Made by a program: the position numbers and the translations under genes
Notes under the pieces: model-generated
Database searches by the model: none
Seen by the model: the letters and a program-made list of their open reading frames with translations, nothing else
What the model was told of the DNA's origin: nothing
In this document: positions 10,101 to 17,374 of the stretch, piece by piece
Position numbering within the stretch: position 1 is the stretch's first letter
Layout of the letters: every line of letters starts with the position of its first letter
Source of the DNA: Bacteroidaceae bacterium
GTDB taxonomy: Bacteria; Bacteroidota; Bacteroidia; Bacteroidales; Bacteroidaceae
Length of the DNA stretch: 64,000 nucleotides
Assembly: GCA_017619585.1 (NCBI GenBank)
Contig: JAFZSA010000044.1
Span: 31,952-95,951, forward strand
Direction: 5' to 3'

Positions 10101-10297
10101 GCGGGAAGAGTGATTGAGAACTTACCGTTAACGTCTGTCAAGACACCTACTGTTGTGTCAGGTACACGTACGGCAACTCCAATCAGAGCTTCACCTGACT
10201 CTGCATCAATTACAGTACCTGTAACCTTCTTCTGAGCCAGTGCCATGCTTGTTGTCATCAACAAACAAGCAAGGATTGAAAGGAATTTTTTACCCAT
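7136..10297 (-). CDS. SusC/RagA-family TonB-dependent outer-membrane transporter
   Basis: This 1053-residue barrel protein starts with signal peptide MGKKFLSILACLLMTTSMALAQ. A carboxypeptidase-regulatory-like domain follows (KKVTGTVIDAESGEALIGV, residues about 22-110), then a TonB-box-like DEVIVVAYG. The plug carries the SusC signature RIRGFGSINASNEPLYVVDG. The rest is a 22-strand barrel ending in the aromatic MTFGLEVNF. It imports the ligand delivered by the SusD partner using TonB energy. I moved the start to 10297 because a 45-residue upstream extension (from 10432) lacks signal-peptide character and covers the promoter region. The gene is first in a three- or four-gene operon with susD, a lipoprotein and perhaps the C10 protease; no glycoside hydrolase is present. 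Confidence 0.95.
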   Translation of the reverse strand: MGKKFLSILACLLMTTSMALAQKKVTGTVIDAESGEALIGVAVRVPDTTVGVLTDVNGKFSITLPAGKSNLNFSFMGMKPATLAARDGMKVLMETDTKAMDEVIVVAYGTQKKSTFTGSAQTVGSEDIELRPVTSVTKALEGNVTGVQMTAGSGQPGSSPSIRIRGFGSINASNEPLYVVDGIPYDGALASLNPSDIETLTVLKDASAAALYGARGANGVVMITTKKGKEGKANITLRSSIGWSSRALKRYKNVSQKDYVQLVYEALRNDEWDNGASWDEAGAIARQSLGETLGGEYYNPFKNYTWDTIIDPATGQVRADAQSAWDEDWLDAVTRNNALRHEHQLSLSGGSNRTKYAASLGYLNEKGVLETTAFQRYNARVSVDHKVNDWFSANVGLSVAHSISNFSDYSGTSTSNVWYTAQFINPLFPVYLKDMDGNSIYKDGKIEYDWGEMRDNRDQRPGSMSDHSSLGMLMLDKAESLNDIAGMRSGLVFGSDDEKMGWAQGLKFAVNFGFDYRNLSNMRYMNMEHGNQATAGGLLRKRSTRTQSFTFNQLLTWNRTFDKHSFDVLAGHEYYAYNYRLLEGERSGLVDGIYELRPGASLQGADSYSQDYRIDSWLSRLNYNFDNKYYFSASVRSDASSRFYFKNHRGTFWSVGANWRISKEKFLENVEWLDNLSYKISYGQQGNDNILDSDGNSVYYLWQGLSSVAYPNANSAGALLSTLENTDLTWEKNGNFNTGFEASFLDRRIRVSAEYYRRKTTDMLLNYPMAVSTGFNGYDANVGNMLNQGFEFEITGSPIRTKDFQWDVTWMGSTISNKVTKLTAESPEILTGSYIIKEGLPLNTFYLRKSAGVDPATGKELWWIYDKDEDGNIINERISDDYSKASSCRYEMGSRIPKLYGSLGTDLSWKGLNLSILTTYSIGGKILDGNYYSSMNLTYLSGTWNQNVLRRWQQPGDVTDVPRMAIKGDTYVTDRYLVSASYFAIKNITLSYNLPKKWVNKASLNNVKVYGSCDNVALFSHLDGMDPQYNFSGGTNYSYSPNRTMTFGLEVNF

Positions 10298-10363
10298 TTT
10301 GATTTTGTTTAATGTTAGTTTTAAAATAAATAATGTATATTGCTTTTTCTTTACATTGTCAAA

Positions 10364-10371
10364 CAAAGGTA
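10364..10371 (-). promoter_or_regulatory. Bacteroidetes-type -7 box for the susC operon
   Basis: TACCTTTG on the - strand, 66 bp upstream of the susC ATG, matches the TAnnTTTG consensus of the Bacteroidetes primary sigma factor. No clear TTTG is seen at -33. A second possible box, TAATTTTG, lies at 10430-10437. Confidence 0.55.
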
Positions 10372-10565
10372 AACCATTAAGAATAGAAGTATTCGGCTTC
10401 TCGGTTTTAGATATTTTACATTTCAAATGCAAAATTACATAATTTTATTTAATATACCTTATAAAAATGTTAAAAAATCACCAAAACTACTTATTTTGAC
10501 ACGAAAACACCCACTTCTCAGTGCAGGATGCACACAGTTTTGCCATTATTTGTAACAAATGTAAA

Positions 10566-10631
10566 TAGCAACACGCCGTTTCTCTGATAGCAATATGCCG
10601 TTTCTCTGATAGCAATACGCCCAATTGCTAA
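10566..10631. repeat. Three-copy 22-bp tandem repeat
   Basis: Units start at 10566, 10588 and 10610. The first two are TAGCAAYAYGCC followed by GTTTCTCTGA, differing at two positions. The third begins TAGCAATACGCC and then diverges. The period of exactly 22 bp equals about two helical turns. The array lies in a 771-bp stretch without a gene (10298-11068). Confidence 0.75.
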
Positions 10632-10751
10632 CTGAGAAAAAAAAGGATAATGACAAGGAGAATAACAATAAAAAACAGCGAAAAGTGGCAGATTATATTT
10701 AAAATAAGCAAAAAAATATTGCTTTTGCTATTGCGTATAAAAAAAAGGTTG

Positions 10752-10759
10752 TATATTTG
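10752..10759 (+). promoter_or_regulatory. -7 promoter box of the candidate small RNA
   Basis: TATATTTG fits the TAnnTTTG consensus. TTG-containing sequence lies 17-24 bp upstream (10724-10733). It is followed by about 190 bases ending in a strong terminator, with no long reading frame. Confidence 0.55.
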
Positions 10760-10955
10760 CAGCAGATAAAACTAACTAAACTAAACAAAGAATACTGGAC
10801 TTTAAGAACTGCTGTTGAAAAACAGAAGATTAAATCTCCTTTTTTCTGGAGGTAATGATAAAGCACCGATGTGAATCGACGCGATAATGAAGTTTTTACT
10901 TATTAAGTGTGTTTTCCCTGCTGTATATGAATTCATATGCAGCAGGGGTTTTTTT
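10760..10955 (+). ncRNA. Candidate small RNA or attenuated leader transcript of about 190 nt
   Basis: The segment runs from a TATATTTG promoter box to an intrinsic terminator at 10916-10955 and has several local hairpins: CTGTT-GAAA-AACAG (10811-10824), CTCC...GGAG, CGAT-GTGA-ATCG and ACTT-ATT-AAGT. GCAGCAG at its 5' end, CTGCTG near 10809 and the CCCTGCTG/CAGCAGGG terminator arms could pair in alternative ways, as attenuators do. A 10-codon frame (10855-10887, MIKHRCESTR) follows a GGAGG only 2 bp away, and its TAA overlaps an ATG. The downstream gene has its own promoter after the terminator, so a free-standing RNA is favoured. Length and layout would suit a 6S-like RNA, but I cannot confirm a family. 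Confidence 0.45.
10916..10955 (+). terminator. Strong intrinsic terminator with a 16-bp stem
   Basis: CCCTGCTG and CAGCAGGG enclose a self-complementary ATATGAATTCATAT. Seven T residues follow. It ends the candidate small RNA and insulates the DUF4923 gene downstream. Confidence 0.85.
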
Positions 10956-11004
10956 AGCCCTACCCCTTTCAAAAAGTACTCACGCTCGGATTTCCTCAAA
11001 TAAA

Positions 11005-11036
11005 TTTGGAAAATCCCTCGCTTAATCGTACTTTTG
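11005..11036 (+). promoter_or_regulatory. Complete Bacteroidetes promoter (TTTG - 20 bp - TACTTTTG)
   Basis: The -33 element TTTG is at 11005-11008 and the -7 element TACTTTTG at 11029-11036. The flanks AAATAAA before the -33 box and TAATCG before the -7 box are shared with the promoter at 33636-33667. It drives the gene at 11069 with a short leader. Confidence 0.8.
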
Positions 11037-11068
11037 CAATACAATCTGAAATATAAATAGAATTAGAG

Positions 11069-11686
11069 ATGAAAAAGAACATGCTGAAAATGGCCTTTGT
11101 GGCTTTGGGAATGATGGTTTGCGGCAACGCAAACGCTCAGTTAGAGAACATACTGAAGAGTGTAGCCGGTGAGGCTGCAGCTAACGTGGTCGGAAACCTG
11201 CTGGGCACCAGCAAGGTGTCAGAGAAGAGCATGGTGGGCACATGGTCATACAATCAGCCCTGTGTAGCCTTTGAAAGCGAGAACGTACTGGCAACCGTAG
11301 GAAGCAGCATGGTAAGCACTAAGGTAGAGAAGACTATGCAGAACGGCCTGACCAAGGTGGGTTTTACCAGTGGCAAGGTAGTAATGACATTTAAAGAGGA
11401 TAAGACAGGTATCATCAAATATAACGGGAAAGCTGTTGACGTAAACTGGGCCGTAGATGGTGCGAACCTGAAACTGTCTTTCCCCTTGCTTAACAAAGGT
11501 GTAACCATGAACGCTAAAATGAGCGGTAGCGAGTTACAGCTGGCAATGAAATCAGACAAGCTGCTGACCCTGCTGAATGCCATTACAGAAAAGGCCGGCA
11601 CAGTAAACAGTTCACTAGGCACACTAAACACCCTGACCAAGAATGTAAAGGGTATGTATATGGGATTGAAGTTTACGAAGAAGTAA
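11069..11686 (+). CDS. DUF4923 family exported protein
   Basis: This 205-residue protein has a cleavable signal peptide (MKKNMLKMAFVALGMMVCGNANAQ). The mature part begins with a short helical segment (LENILKSVAGEAAANVVGNLL). A lipocalin-like beta region follows, starting GTWSYNQPCVAFESENVLA, the characteristic start of DUF4923 proteins of Bacteroides and Prevotella. The family has no known function that I can name. The protein should be periplasmic or attached to the outer membrane. The gene stands alone between a strong promoter and a bidirectional terminator, so it is monocistronic, and the good promoter suggests steady expression. Confidence 0.75.
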   Translation: MKKNMLKMAFVALGMMVCGNANAQLENILKSVAGEAAANVVGNLLGTSKVSEKSMVGTWSYNQPCVAFESENVLATVGSSMVSTKVEKTMQNGLTKVGFTSGKVVMTFKEDKTGIIKYNGKAVDVNWAVDGANLKLSFPLLNKGVTMNAKMSGSELQLAMKSDKLLTLLNAITEKAGTVNSSLGTLNTLTKNVKGMYMGLKFTKK

Positions 11687-11701
11687 TCTACAAGAAACAA
11701 T

Positions 11702-11734
11702 AAAAGAGGGGGCTGAATTTCAGCCCCCTCTTTT
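11702..11734. terminator. Bidirectional intrinsic terminator
   Basis: AAAAGAGGGGGCTG pairs with CAGCCCCCTCTTTT around a 5-base loop. A- and T-tracts on both sides let it terminate both the DUF4923 gene and the convergent secA operon. Confidence 0.9.
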
Positions 11735-11736
11735 AT

Positions 11737-12183
11737 TTAATCCTCTTCCTTCATCAATTCATCAAAGAACTGATCCAAGTCTTCCTCGAAGCCTTCCAGC
11801 AACTGGTGGTCAAAGACTACCGTTTCTTCCGAGTCAATGATAACAAGATCCTGCAACGTCTCATGATCCTCATCTATCAGTACGAAGGAGAAAGGCTGTA
11901 GAATACTCATTTTCTCGACCTCAGGTCGCAGATTCTGGATGCACTTACGCAAGATGGCAGCAGCCTGATCATAGAAATCCTCTTCAGGACTCTTTATCCA
12001 TTCTTCCACAACGCACCGGTCCAACTCCTCGTCTTCGTCGTTATAGGTGCGTATTTCACCCGTATAATTACTTACAAGCAGGTGAATGTCGGTCATCAAG
12101 GGATCGGCCTCCTGCGGAAACTTTGCAATAACCTTCCTGAGCGTTCGCTCAATCTGCTGAATGGTTTGCTGTGAAGCTTTCAT
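11737..12183 (-). CDS. Small acidic conserved protein downstream of secA
   Basis: This 148-residue protein is strongly acidic in its C-terminal part (ending EEDLDQFFDELMKEED) and has no signal peptide or membrane segment, so it is cytoplasmic. Residues 1-45 form a basic, helical N terminus (TIQQIERTLRKVIAKF). The middle has a DEDEELDRCVVEEW stretch and later LIDEDHETLQDLVIID. I recognise no catalytic motif and no named family. It follows secA by about 80 bp on the same strand and shares its terminator, so it is probably co-transcribed. A role alongside SecA would be guesswork. The spacer contains two arrays of 7-bp repeats. Confidence 0.65.
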   Translation of the reverse strand: MKASQQTIQQIERTLRKVIAKFPQEADPLMTDIHLLVSNYTGEIRTYNDEDEELDRCVVEEWIKSPEEDFYDQAAAILRKCIQNLRPEVEKMSILQPFSFVLIDEDHETLQDLVIIDSEETVVFDHQLLEGFEEDLDQFFDELMKEED

Positions 12184-12187
12184 GAAA

Positions 12188-12222
12188 GAATTATGAATTA
12201 AGAGTTAAGAATTAAGAATTAT
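12188..12222. repeat. Array of five 7-bp units (GAATTAA type)
   Basis: Five consecutive heptamers read GAATTAT, GAATTAA, GAGTTAA, GAATTAA, GAATTAT in the spacer between secA and the acidic-protein gene. Two more, GAATTAT and GAACTAT, lie at 12248-12261, directly before the secA stop codon end at 12263. The 7-bp period is shared with arrays at 34275, 34321, 38207, 47392 and 51773. Confidence 0.75.
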
Positions 12223-12262
12223 CCTTTGGGATTCTATTATATACTATGAATTATGAACTATA

Positions 12263-15200
12263 TTACAGGTTCTTTCCGTGACAGTTCTTGAACTTCAGAC
12301 CAGAGCCGCAAGGACAGGGATCGTTACGACCGGGCAACTTCTCAACACGTAAAGGCTGAACAGGCTGACGGTCGCGGGTATCGCGTGCAGCAGCCTGCTG
12401 TTGGCCTGCATCTGTAAGCTCACCACGTGATTCCTGAGTACGAACCCGCTCCTGACGGGGTGCTTCCTGCTGAGAAGGATCCATAGGCTGCAACTCAGGT
12501 ACCATGGCACGCATGATTACAGAAACAGTACGATCGTTAATACGATTTACCATATCATCAAAGAGTTTCACGCTCTCCAACTTGAAGATAAGAAGAGGAT
12601 CCTTCTGCTCGTAGCTGGCATTGTGAACGCTGTGCTTGAGTTCGTCCAGAAGACGCAGGTTCTCCTTCCACGCATCATCTATAGTGTGCAGGATGAGAGC
12701 CTTATGGAACGATGTTACCACGCTGCGGGCCTGCGTGTCATAAGCCTCCTTCAGGTTGGAAGGAATATTGTACTGACGCTTACCAGCCAAGACAGGGAAC
12801 ATCATATTCTCGTACATCTGCCCCTGAGGACCTTCGTATACCATCTTAACTACCTTATAGGCATTCGTAGCCATAATGTCTGTCTTCTGGCTGAAGCGCT
12901 TCAGAACCTCCTGATATACTTCCTCCTCCATGTCTGGCATACTTCCGCTCTCAAACTGTTCCTGTGTAAGAGGGAATTCCATAGCCATAATCTCGAGGAA
13001 ACACTGACGGCAACCCTGAAAGTCGTTATTCTCCATGATGTTGCAGACGCGGTCCCAGATCATATCGCTGATATCCATTCCGAGGCGCTCACCCATCAAG
13101 GCATGACGGCGCTTCTCGTAGATAACAGTACGCTGCTTGTTCATCACATCATCATACTCCAGCAGACGCTTACGAACACCAAAGTGGTTCTCCTCGACCT
13201 TCTTCTGTGCATTCTCGATGCTGCGGGTAATCATGCTGTGCTCTATCATCTCGCCCTCCTTGAAGCCCAGACGGTCCATCACGCGGGCAATACGCTCGCT
13301 GGCGAACAGACGCATCAGCTTATCCTCGATAGAAACAAAGAACACGCTGCTACCTGGGTCACCCTGACGACCAGAACGTCCACGCAACTGACGGTCAACA
13401 CGACGACTCTCGTGACGTTCTGTACCAATGATGGCCAAACCGCCGGCAGCCTTTACCTCGGGGGTAAGCTTAATATCGGTACCACGACCAGCCATATTCG
13501 TTGCAATAGTAACAGTACCCAGCATACGCTCCTCGGGCTTACCATCAACCATTACGGTTGTGAGAGTGCTGGTACCAGCCTTAGCTACGATATCAGCCTC
13601 CTTCTGGTGCAACTTGGCATTCAGAACCTGATGAGGTATCTTGCGCATCTGAAGCATCTTGCTCAGCATCTCAGAAATCTCCACGCTGGTTGTACCCACC
13701 AAGACAGGACGGCCCGCGTTACGCATTACCTCTACCTCTTCTATTACGGCCTTGTACTTCTCGCGCTGTGTACGGTAAACTCGGTCGTTCATATCGTTAC
13801 GTATCACCTCACGGTTAGTGGGAACTTCTACAACATCCAGTTTGTAGATATCCCAGAACTCACCAGCCTCGGTAATAGCGGTACCCGTCATACCAGAAAG
13901 CTTATGATACATACGGAAATAGTTCTGCAAGGTGATAGTAGCATAGGTCTGGGTAGCAGCCTGTACCTTGACATGCTCTTTGGCCTCGACAGCCTGATGC
14001 AAGCCATCACTCCAACGACGACCTTCCATAATACGACCCGTCTGCTCATCTACAATCTTAATCTCGCCATCCTGAATAACATACTCATCATTCAGGTTGA
14101 ACATAGTATAAGCCTTCAAGAGCTGCTGGATGGTATGAACACGCTCGCTCTTGGCAGCATAGTCATTGAACACCTTATCCTTCTCCTCGATCTGCTCCTC
14201 AGGAGTCAGGTCAGAGGTCTCAATCTTATGCATTACAGAACCTATATCGGGCAGCACAAAGAGCTCGGCATCATTTACCTGAGAAGCCAGCCACTCGTTA
14301 CCCTTATCGGTAAGGTCTACGCTGTTCTGTTTCTCATCAACAACAAAGTACAGCACATCAGTAGCCTCGTGCATACGACGGTTGTTGTTCTCCATGTAGA
14401 TTTCCTCTGTGGTAAGCATACCAGCCTTGATACCAGGCTCAGAGAGGAATTTGATAAGAGGCTTGTTCTTAGGAAGCGCCTTATGAGAACGGAAGAGTGA
14501 CAGGAAGCCCTCTGAGGTCTTCTGCTTGTCGTTCTGCTCCATACCTTCTGTAATAAGCTTCTTGGCATCAGCAAGATACTGGGTAGCCAACTGACGCTGT
14601 ACATTTACCAGGCGCTCTACCAAAGGCTGATACTCTTCGAACTGCTGATCATCACCCTTAGGTACGGGACCACTAATAATAAGAGGTGTACGGGCATCAT
14701 CAATCAGAACGGAGTCAACCTCATCCACAATAGCATAGTTGTGCATACGCTGCACCAGATCCCTGGGATCCTGTGCCATGTTATCACGCAGATAGTCGAA
14801 ACCGAACTCGTTGTTAGTACCAAAAGTGATATCTGCCATGTAAGCCTTGCGGCGAGCCTCGCTATTGGGCTGGTGTTTGTCAATACAGTCTACGCTCAAG
14901 CCATGGAACATGTAGATGGGACCCATCCACTCTGAGTCACGCTTGGCCAGATAATCATTCACGGTAACCACATGAACACCATTACCGGTAAGGGCGTTCA
15001 GGAAGACGGGCAGCGTAGCAGTAAGGGTCTTACCTTCACCCGTGAACATCTCGGCAATCTTACCCTGATGCAGTACGGTACCTCCGAAGAGCTGTACATC
15101 AAAGTGTACCATATCCCACAAGAGGTCGTTACCACCGGCTACCCAGTGGTTATGGTAGATGGCCTTATCGCCCTCTATCTCTACAAAATCATGGGTAGCA

Positions 15201-15622
15201 GCCAACTGACGGTCAAAGTCGTTAGCCGTTACCTCTATAACACCGTTCTCGGCATGAGCCAAACGCTCGGCAGTACTCTTAACAATGGCGAACACCTCGG
15301 CACGAGCCTCATCAAGAGCTTTCTCCAACACCTCCAGCACATCCTTCTCCAACTTGTCAATCTGATGGAAGATAGGAGCACGGTCCTGAATATCTGTATT
15401 GGGGATACGATCCTTCAGTTCCTGAATCTGTGCACGCAAGTCGCTGGCAGAATCCTGAATACGCTGCTTTATCTGCTGCGTACGGGCACGCAACTCATCA
15501 TTGCTGAGTGCCTGAATCTCAGGGTAAATGTTCAGCACGCTCTCCACAAGAGGGCGGTAAGCCTTGAGGTCGCGCGACTTCTTGTCGCCAAAAATCTTAA
15601 CTAATATCTTTGTTATATCCAT
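12263..15622 (-). CDS. secA: Preprotein translocase ATPase SecA
   Basis: This 1119-residue SecA is longer than the roughly 900 residues of the E. coli protein but normal for Bacteroidetes. SecA is the motor that pushes unfolded preproteins through SecYEG at the inner membrane. Visible features are the Walker [15 protein letters not shown] (about residue 195), DEAD-box-like [18 protein letters not shown] (about 300), [13 protein letters not shown] and [14 protein letters not shown] of the second nucleotide-binding domain, and a long linker rich in Gln and Arg. The C-terminal zinc/SecB-binding motif [15 protein letters not shown] is also present. Phosphatase-like and Lnb-like genes lie upstream on the same strand, across a 168-bp gap with repeats. 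No Bacteroidetes promoter box is evident directly upstream. Confidence 0.98.
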   Translation of the reverse strand: MDITKILVKIFGDKKSRDLKAYRPLVESVLNIYPEIQALSNDELRARTQQIKQRIQDSASDLRAQIQELKDRIPNTDIQDRAPIFHQIDKLEKDVLEVLEKALDEARAEVFAIVKSTAERLAHAENGVIEVTANDFDRQLAATHDFVEIEGDKAIYHNHWVAGGNDLLWDMVHFDVQLFGGTVLHQGKIAEMFTGEGKTLTATLPVFLNALTGNGVHVVTVNDYLAKRDSEWMGPIYMFHGLSVDCIDKHQPNSEARRKAYMADITFGTNNEFGFDYLRDNMAQDPRDLVQRMHNYAIVDEVDSVLIDDARTPLIISGPVPKGDDQQFEEYQPLVERLVNVQRQLATQYLADAKKLITEGMEQNDKQKTSEGFLSLFRSHKALPKNKPLIKFLSEPGIKAGMLTTEEIYMENNNRRMHEATDVLYFVVDEKQNSVDLTDKGNEWLASQVNDAELFVLPDIGSVMHKIETSDLTPEEQIEEKDKVFNDYAAKSERVHTIQQLLKAYTMFNLNDEYVIQDGEIKIVDEQTGRIMEGRRWSDGLHQAVEAKEHVKVQAATQTYATITLQNYFRMYHKLSGMTGTAITEAGEFWDIYKLDVVEVPTNREVIRNDMNDRVYRTQREKYKAVIEEVEVMRNAGRPVLVGTTSVEISEMLSKMLQMRKIPHQVLNAKLHQKEADIVAKAGTSTLTTVMVDGKPEERMLGTVTIATNMAGRGTDIKLTPEVKAAGGLAIIGTERHESRRVDRQLRGRSGRQGDPGSSVFFVSIEDKLMRLFASERIARVMDRLGFKEGEMIEHSMITRSIENAQKKVEENHFGVRKRLLEYDDVMNKQRTVIYEKRRHALMGERLGMDISDMIWDRVCNIMENNDFQGCRQCFLEIMAMEFPLTQEQFESGSMPDMEEEVYQEVLKRFSQKTDIMATNAYKVVKMVYEGPQGQMYENMMFPVLAGKRQYNIPSNLKEAYDTQARSVVTSFHKALILHTIDDAWKENLRLLDELKHSVHNASYEQKDPLLIFKLESVKLFDDMVNRINDRTVSVIMRAMVPELQPMDPSQQEAPRQERVRTQESRGELTDAGQQQAAARDTRDRQPVQPLRVEKLPGRNDPCPCGSGLKFKNCHGKNL

Positions 15623-15636
15623 ATCTATAATTTTGA

Positions 15637-15663
15637 AACGATAACGTTAACGTCAACGTCAAC
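15637..15663. repeat. Array of 6-bp units (AACGTC type) upstream of secA
   Basis: Consecutive hexamers AACGAT, AACGTT, AACGTC, AACGTC and a partial AAC lie 15 bp upstream of the secA start codon, within the region where its leader would be. The array is comparable to the 7-bp arrays elsewhere but has a 6-bp period. Confidence 0.6.
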
Positions 15664-15761
15664 TATACCTTTATATATTCATTCTTTTCAATCAATCACC
15701 CGTCGACGGAATAGACGGGAGCTGTAACCAGCTGTAACTTATTTATCCCTTTCTTCAACCA

Positions 15762-15794
15762 CTCCCCTAAGGGGAAGACGGAGGGGGCTCCTAA
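15762..15794 (+). repeat. GC-rich dispersed element, copy c
   Basis: CTCCCCTAA, GGGGAAG, ACG, GAGGGGGCT, CCTAA overlaps the stop codon (15791-15793) of the - strand phosphatase-like gene. Read on the gene strand the stop is followed by GAGCCCCCTC, then the CCCC/GGGG hairpin: the same order as in copies d and e. Confidence 0.75.
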
Positions 15795-17374
15795 TAATTC
15801 AACGGAGCCTGTGAGCATGCATTCGGGGCACGGATACGCAGTGCCTTAGACAATGTAGGCGCTACTCTATCTATACTAACAGGAATGTTTACTTTTTCGG
15901 GGGCCACACCACATCCGAAAAGGAAGAGGGGGAAGCCCATGTAGGATTCGCGAGCAAATGACTGCTCCAACGTATCATCGTTCCTCAGATTCCAACCTGG
16001 TGAAACCTGTATGGTGATATCCCCAGAACATTTGGGGTTGTAGGCATTACGAAGTTTACTGATGCCGGGCGTCCAAGCACCTAAAGCCAGACGTTGGCTG
16101 GAATACACATCCTTTACGCCACTCAACTGAATCAGGAAGTCGCTACTGCGTTCCAGAACCTCCGTCAGGTTCAGGTTGCGACTCTCTATCAGCTTCAGAT
16201 TCAGGTAAAGCTCATTGCCCATAACCGTCTCGACATAGTCACCAGGACCGTAAACAGCTATGAGGTACATATTCAGCAGGAGTTTAGCCTTGGTAATAGA
16301 GAAGGTTCCGGTGGGGATACGATAAAGGCTGAGGTCCTTAGCATCCTCGCTATCTGAATACCCGGTGCTGGTAATCACAAAGAGGGCCTTGTTCTGCCCT
16401 ACCTTGTTCTCAACGGCATTGATAAGTTCTTCCAATTGACGATCCAGGCGTGCATAGGTATCCTGAACCTCCATAGCGTACTTTGAGTCGGACTCATGGT
16501 CCAAACCTCCCGCATAATAAGTAAGGTTCAACATATCAGGCACCCCATCGGTACCGATATTGGTTTTATCAAGAAGTTGTTTTACCAGCAGATTGACCTC
16601 GTCATTCACGCATGAACTGGCCTTGAACTGGCGGAACTTCCTGTCACCCGTAAACTTATGACTGAAGGGTTTCTTACTGCCCTCAAAGACAAAGTAACTG
16701 AAGTTGACAACCTCGTCGTTAAGCGGTTTCCAGACAATATTGCTGATACGAGACGAGAGAGGATTATCATTCTCAAAATCTGTTGCCCACTCAGGCAATG
16801 CACCATAGTATGAAGTACCTGAAACATGTCCCGTCCAGTCATCAATCCAAATAGCCCCATCGGCAGCATGACCAGCAGAAAGGATGGCCGCATCACGGTT
16901 GGGAGCAATGGACAGGACAACGCTCTTACCCTCGCTGGCAACTTTCAGTTCATCACCGATAGTAGAGACCGCAAGGTACTGGGGCGAGGATTTGTCTAAT
17001 GTGAAAAGCCCGGTATATTGATTGTCGTCCACACAGAAAACGGGCTGCAATGTCTGACGGTCTAACCATCGCTGACCTATGATACCGTTCTCATACGGAC
17101 TGGTTCCTGTAACAAAGCAAGCTACAGAGGAAGCCGCATCGGGTCCGTCAAAAGGATACTCGGCCTGTGTGTACATACGTCCCTTCTCCATCAGTCGGGC
17201 AAAACCACCCTTCCCATACAAGGGCGAGAAGGCTTCCAGATAATCCGAGCGGAGTTGGTCTATCATCACATTCACCACCAGACAGGGGACCTCGGACGTA
17301 GTCTGTGCCTCGGCTCCCATGATGGCAAGCAATGCCATGAGCGACGTTATGAATCTATTTCCTTTTGGCGTCAT
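15791..17374 (-). CDS. Alkaline-phosphatase-superfamily protein, probably catalytically degenerate
   Basis: This 527-residue protein has a signal peptide (MTPKGNRFITSLMALLAIMGAEAQ) and the overall layout of PafA-type phosphatases: VNVMIDQLRSDYLEAF, then VTGTSPYENGIIGQRW, then FPLFLFGCGV...DRVAPTLSKALRIRAPNA. Residues that normally hold the two zinc ions and the nucleophile appear missing. The usual Thr/Ser nucleophile site reads FDGPDAASSVACF, the DyxGH segment reads YAGGLDHE, the (T)DHG motif reads TSTGYS, and the usual C-terminal His site reads TLEQSF. I infer a pseudoenzyme or a strongly altered active site. It overlaps the upstream DUF4105 gene by 4 bp (ATGA), so the two are translationally coupled and probably act together in the periplasm. 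Confidence 0.75.
   Translation of the reverse strand: MTPKGNRFITSLMALLAIMGAEAQTTSEVPCLVVNVMIDQLRSDYLEAFSPLYGKGGFARLMEKGRMYTQAEYPFDGPDAASSVACFVTGTSPYENGIIGQRWLDRQTLQPVFCVDDNQYTGLFTLDKSSPQYLAVSTIGDELKVASEGKSVVLSIAPNRDAAILSAGHAADGAIWIDDWTGHVSGTSYYGALPEWATDFENDNPLSSRISNIVWKPLNDEVVNFSYFVFEGSKKPFSHKFTGDRKFRQFKASSCVNDEVNLLVKQLLDKTNIGTDGVPDMLNLTYYAGGLDHESDSKYAMEVQDTYARLDRQLEELINAVENKVGQNKALFVITSTGYSDSEDAKDLSLYRIPTGTFSITKAKLLLNMYLIAVYGPGDYVETVMGNELYLNLKLIESRNLNLTEVLERSSDFLIQLSGVKDVYSSQRLALGAWTPGISKLRNAYNPKCSGDITIQVSPGWNLRNDDTLEQSFARESYMGFPLFLFGCGVAPEKVNIPVSIDRVAPTLSKALRIRAPNACSQAPLNY

Noticed and set aside
10298..10432. A longer SusC reading frame with 45 extra N-terminal residues
   Set aside because: The extension has no signal-peptide character and covers the promoter box; the ATG at 10297 starts a proper signal peptide.
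10566..10631. CRISPR array
   Set aside because: The repeats are directly adjacent without spacers and no cas gene is near; the same holds at 25195 and 57237.
10802..11044. An 80-codon frame on the - strand through the candidate small RNA
   Set aside because: It overlaps a strong terminator and a complete promoter on the other strand and has no signs of coding.
12623..14500. A 625-codon open frame on the + strand inside secA
   Set aside because: It is antisense to SecA, whose motifs are complete. It has no recognisable domain, and long antisense frames are expected from the strong codon bias of highly expressed genes.
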